In this document: one piece after another, positions 63,671 to 64,000 of the stretch
How the letters are laid out: every line of letters starts with the position of its first letter
Position numbering within the stretch: the first letter of the stretch is position 1
Origin: Paraburkholderia rhizosphaerae
GTDB taxonomy: Bacteria > Pseudomonadota > Gammaproteobacteria > Burkholderiales > Burkholderiaceae
NCBI RefSeq assembly: GCF_004366595.1
Contig: NZ_SORE01000001.1
Location: 186,001 to 250,000, forward strand
Direction of reading: 5' to 3'
Length of the DNA stretch: 64,000 bases
Made by a program: the position numbers and the translations under genes
The notes under the pieces: model-generated
The model's input: the letters and a program-made list of their open reading frames with translations, nothing else
Databases searched by the model: none
Told to the model about the DNA's origin: nothing

Positions 63671-64000
63671 ATGAACGTTTTATATCGAGCTCAGGCGACC
63701 AGCACCGGCGGTCGCGAAGGACGTGCGATCTCGTCGGACCACGTACTTGACCTGCAACTGACGATGCCGAAAGAGCTAGGCGGAAGCGGCGCGACCGGAA
63801 CGAACCCGGAGCAGCTTTTCGCCGCGGGCTATTCGGCATGTTTCCTGAACGCAATGCGTTTTGTCGCGGGCCGCAAAAAGATTGCCATGCCGGCCGACGC
63901 GACGGTTACCGCCAAGGTCGGTCTCGTCGCGAACACGCAAGGCGGACTTGCGCGATTCGCGCTGGACGTCGAACTGGAAGTGATGCTCCCGGGCGTGACG
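63671..64000 (+). CDS. ohr: Organic hydroperoxide resistance protein (Ohr), 3' end missing
   Basis: The first 110 residues of an Ohr/OsmC-family peroxidase, cut by the window end. ATG 63671 follows AAGGAATC. The N-terminus VLYRAQATSTGGREGRAISSDH and the peroxidatic Cys in FAAGYSACFLNAM after GATGTNPEQL identify Ohr rather than OsmC. The enzyme reduces organic hydroperoxides with lipoyl thiols in the cytosol. It lies 33 bp after the orphan kinase gene and may share its transcript. The resolving Cys is beyond the window. Confidence 0.93.
   Translation, partial: MNVLYRAQATSTGGREGRAISSDHVLDLQLTMPKELGGSGATGTNPEQLFAAGYSACFLNAMRFVAGRKKIAMPADATVTAKVGLVANTQGGLARFALDVELEVMLPGVT

Noticed and set aside
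1..64000. tRNA, rRNA, CRISPR arrays, insertion sequences and phage genes
   Set aside because: No cloverleaf-like conserved ends, no regularly spaced repeats, no transposase or integrase motifs were seen in the translated frames or in the intergenic regions.

Overview
The window looks like chromosomal DNA of a Burkholderiaceae betaproteobacterium, most likely Paraburkholderia, Caballeronia or Burkholderia. The GC content is high with strong GC3 bias. Typical gene families of this group are present: an OpcP-type porin, a DUF4148 protein, a Lys/Ala-rich histone-like protein with a DNA-binding tail, an SBP56 protein and an mdc cluster. No rRNA, tRNA, CRISPR array, transposase or integrase was recognised.

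Layout. 1-6.4 kb: an MHS-type MFS transporter, then a probable D-threonate (four-carbon acid sugar) catabolic unit. It has a KdgT-like permease, a DUF1537 kinase and a PdxA2-type dehydrogenase on the minus strand, with a divergent DeoR regulator and a direct-repeat operator candidate between them. 6.4-17.8 kb: small secreted, membrane, efflux and redox genes, a GGDEF/EAL protein, a sulfotransferase-like protein and a zinc alcohol dehydrogenase. 17.9-19.9 kb: a YopT-like (C58) cysteine protease, probably an effector, next to three very small ORFs. 19.9-24.5 kb: a hybrid histidine kinase translationally coupled to a sigma54-activating response regulator. 25-29.5 kb: an SBP56/methanethiol-oxidase-like protein with a membrane partner, and a glycosyltransferase with an MptE-like protein. 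29.7-35.5 kb: a histone-like protein and a non-canonical chemosensory operon. It has a membrane-bound CheA-like kinase, a short MCP, two CheX-like proteins and CheY, but no CheW, CheR or CheB nearby. 35.8-46 kb: envelope and ion genes (ZntB/CorA-like, two phospholipase-D proteins, MgtC, DUF2970, Pmp3, a porin) and a sensor kinase beside a decayed AraC gene.

46.5-54.2 kb: an AI-2E-type permease, a FixJ-like regulator and a divergent 1731-residue fusion of a degenerate Ser/Thr kinase, a P-loop ATPase, GAF and histidine kinase. 54.3-59.9 kb: a malonate decarboxylase operon in the order mdcA-C-D-E-B-H, without mdcG or a malonate carrier. 60-64 kb: an exported alpha/beta hydrolase, a GNAT acetyltransferase, an orphan histidine kinase whose response regulator survives only as a 3' remnant, and the start of an Ohr peroxidase gene.

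The strongest candidates for new biology are the YopT-like protease with its small neighbours, the CheW-less chemosensory operon, and the pseudokinase-containing giant sensor with its palindrome-rich divergent promoter region.
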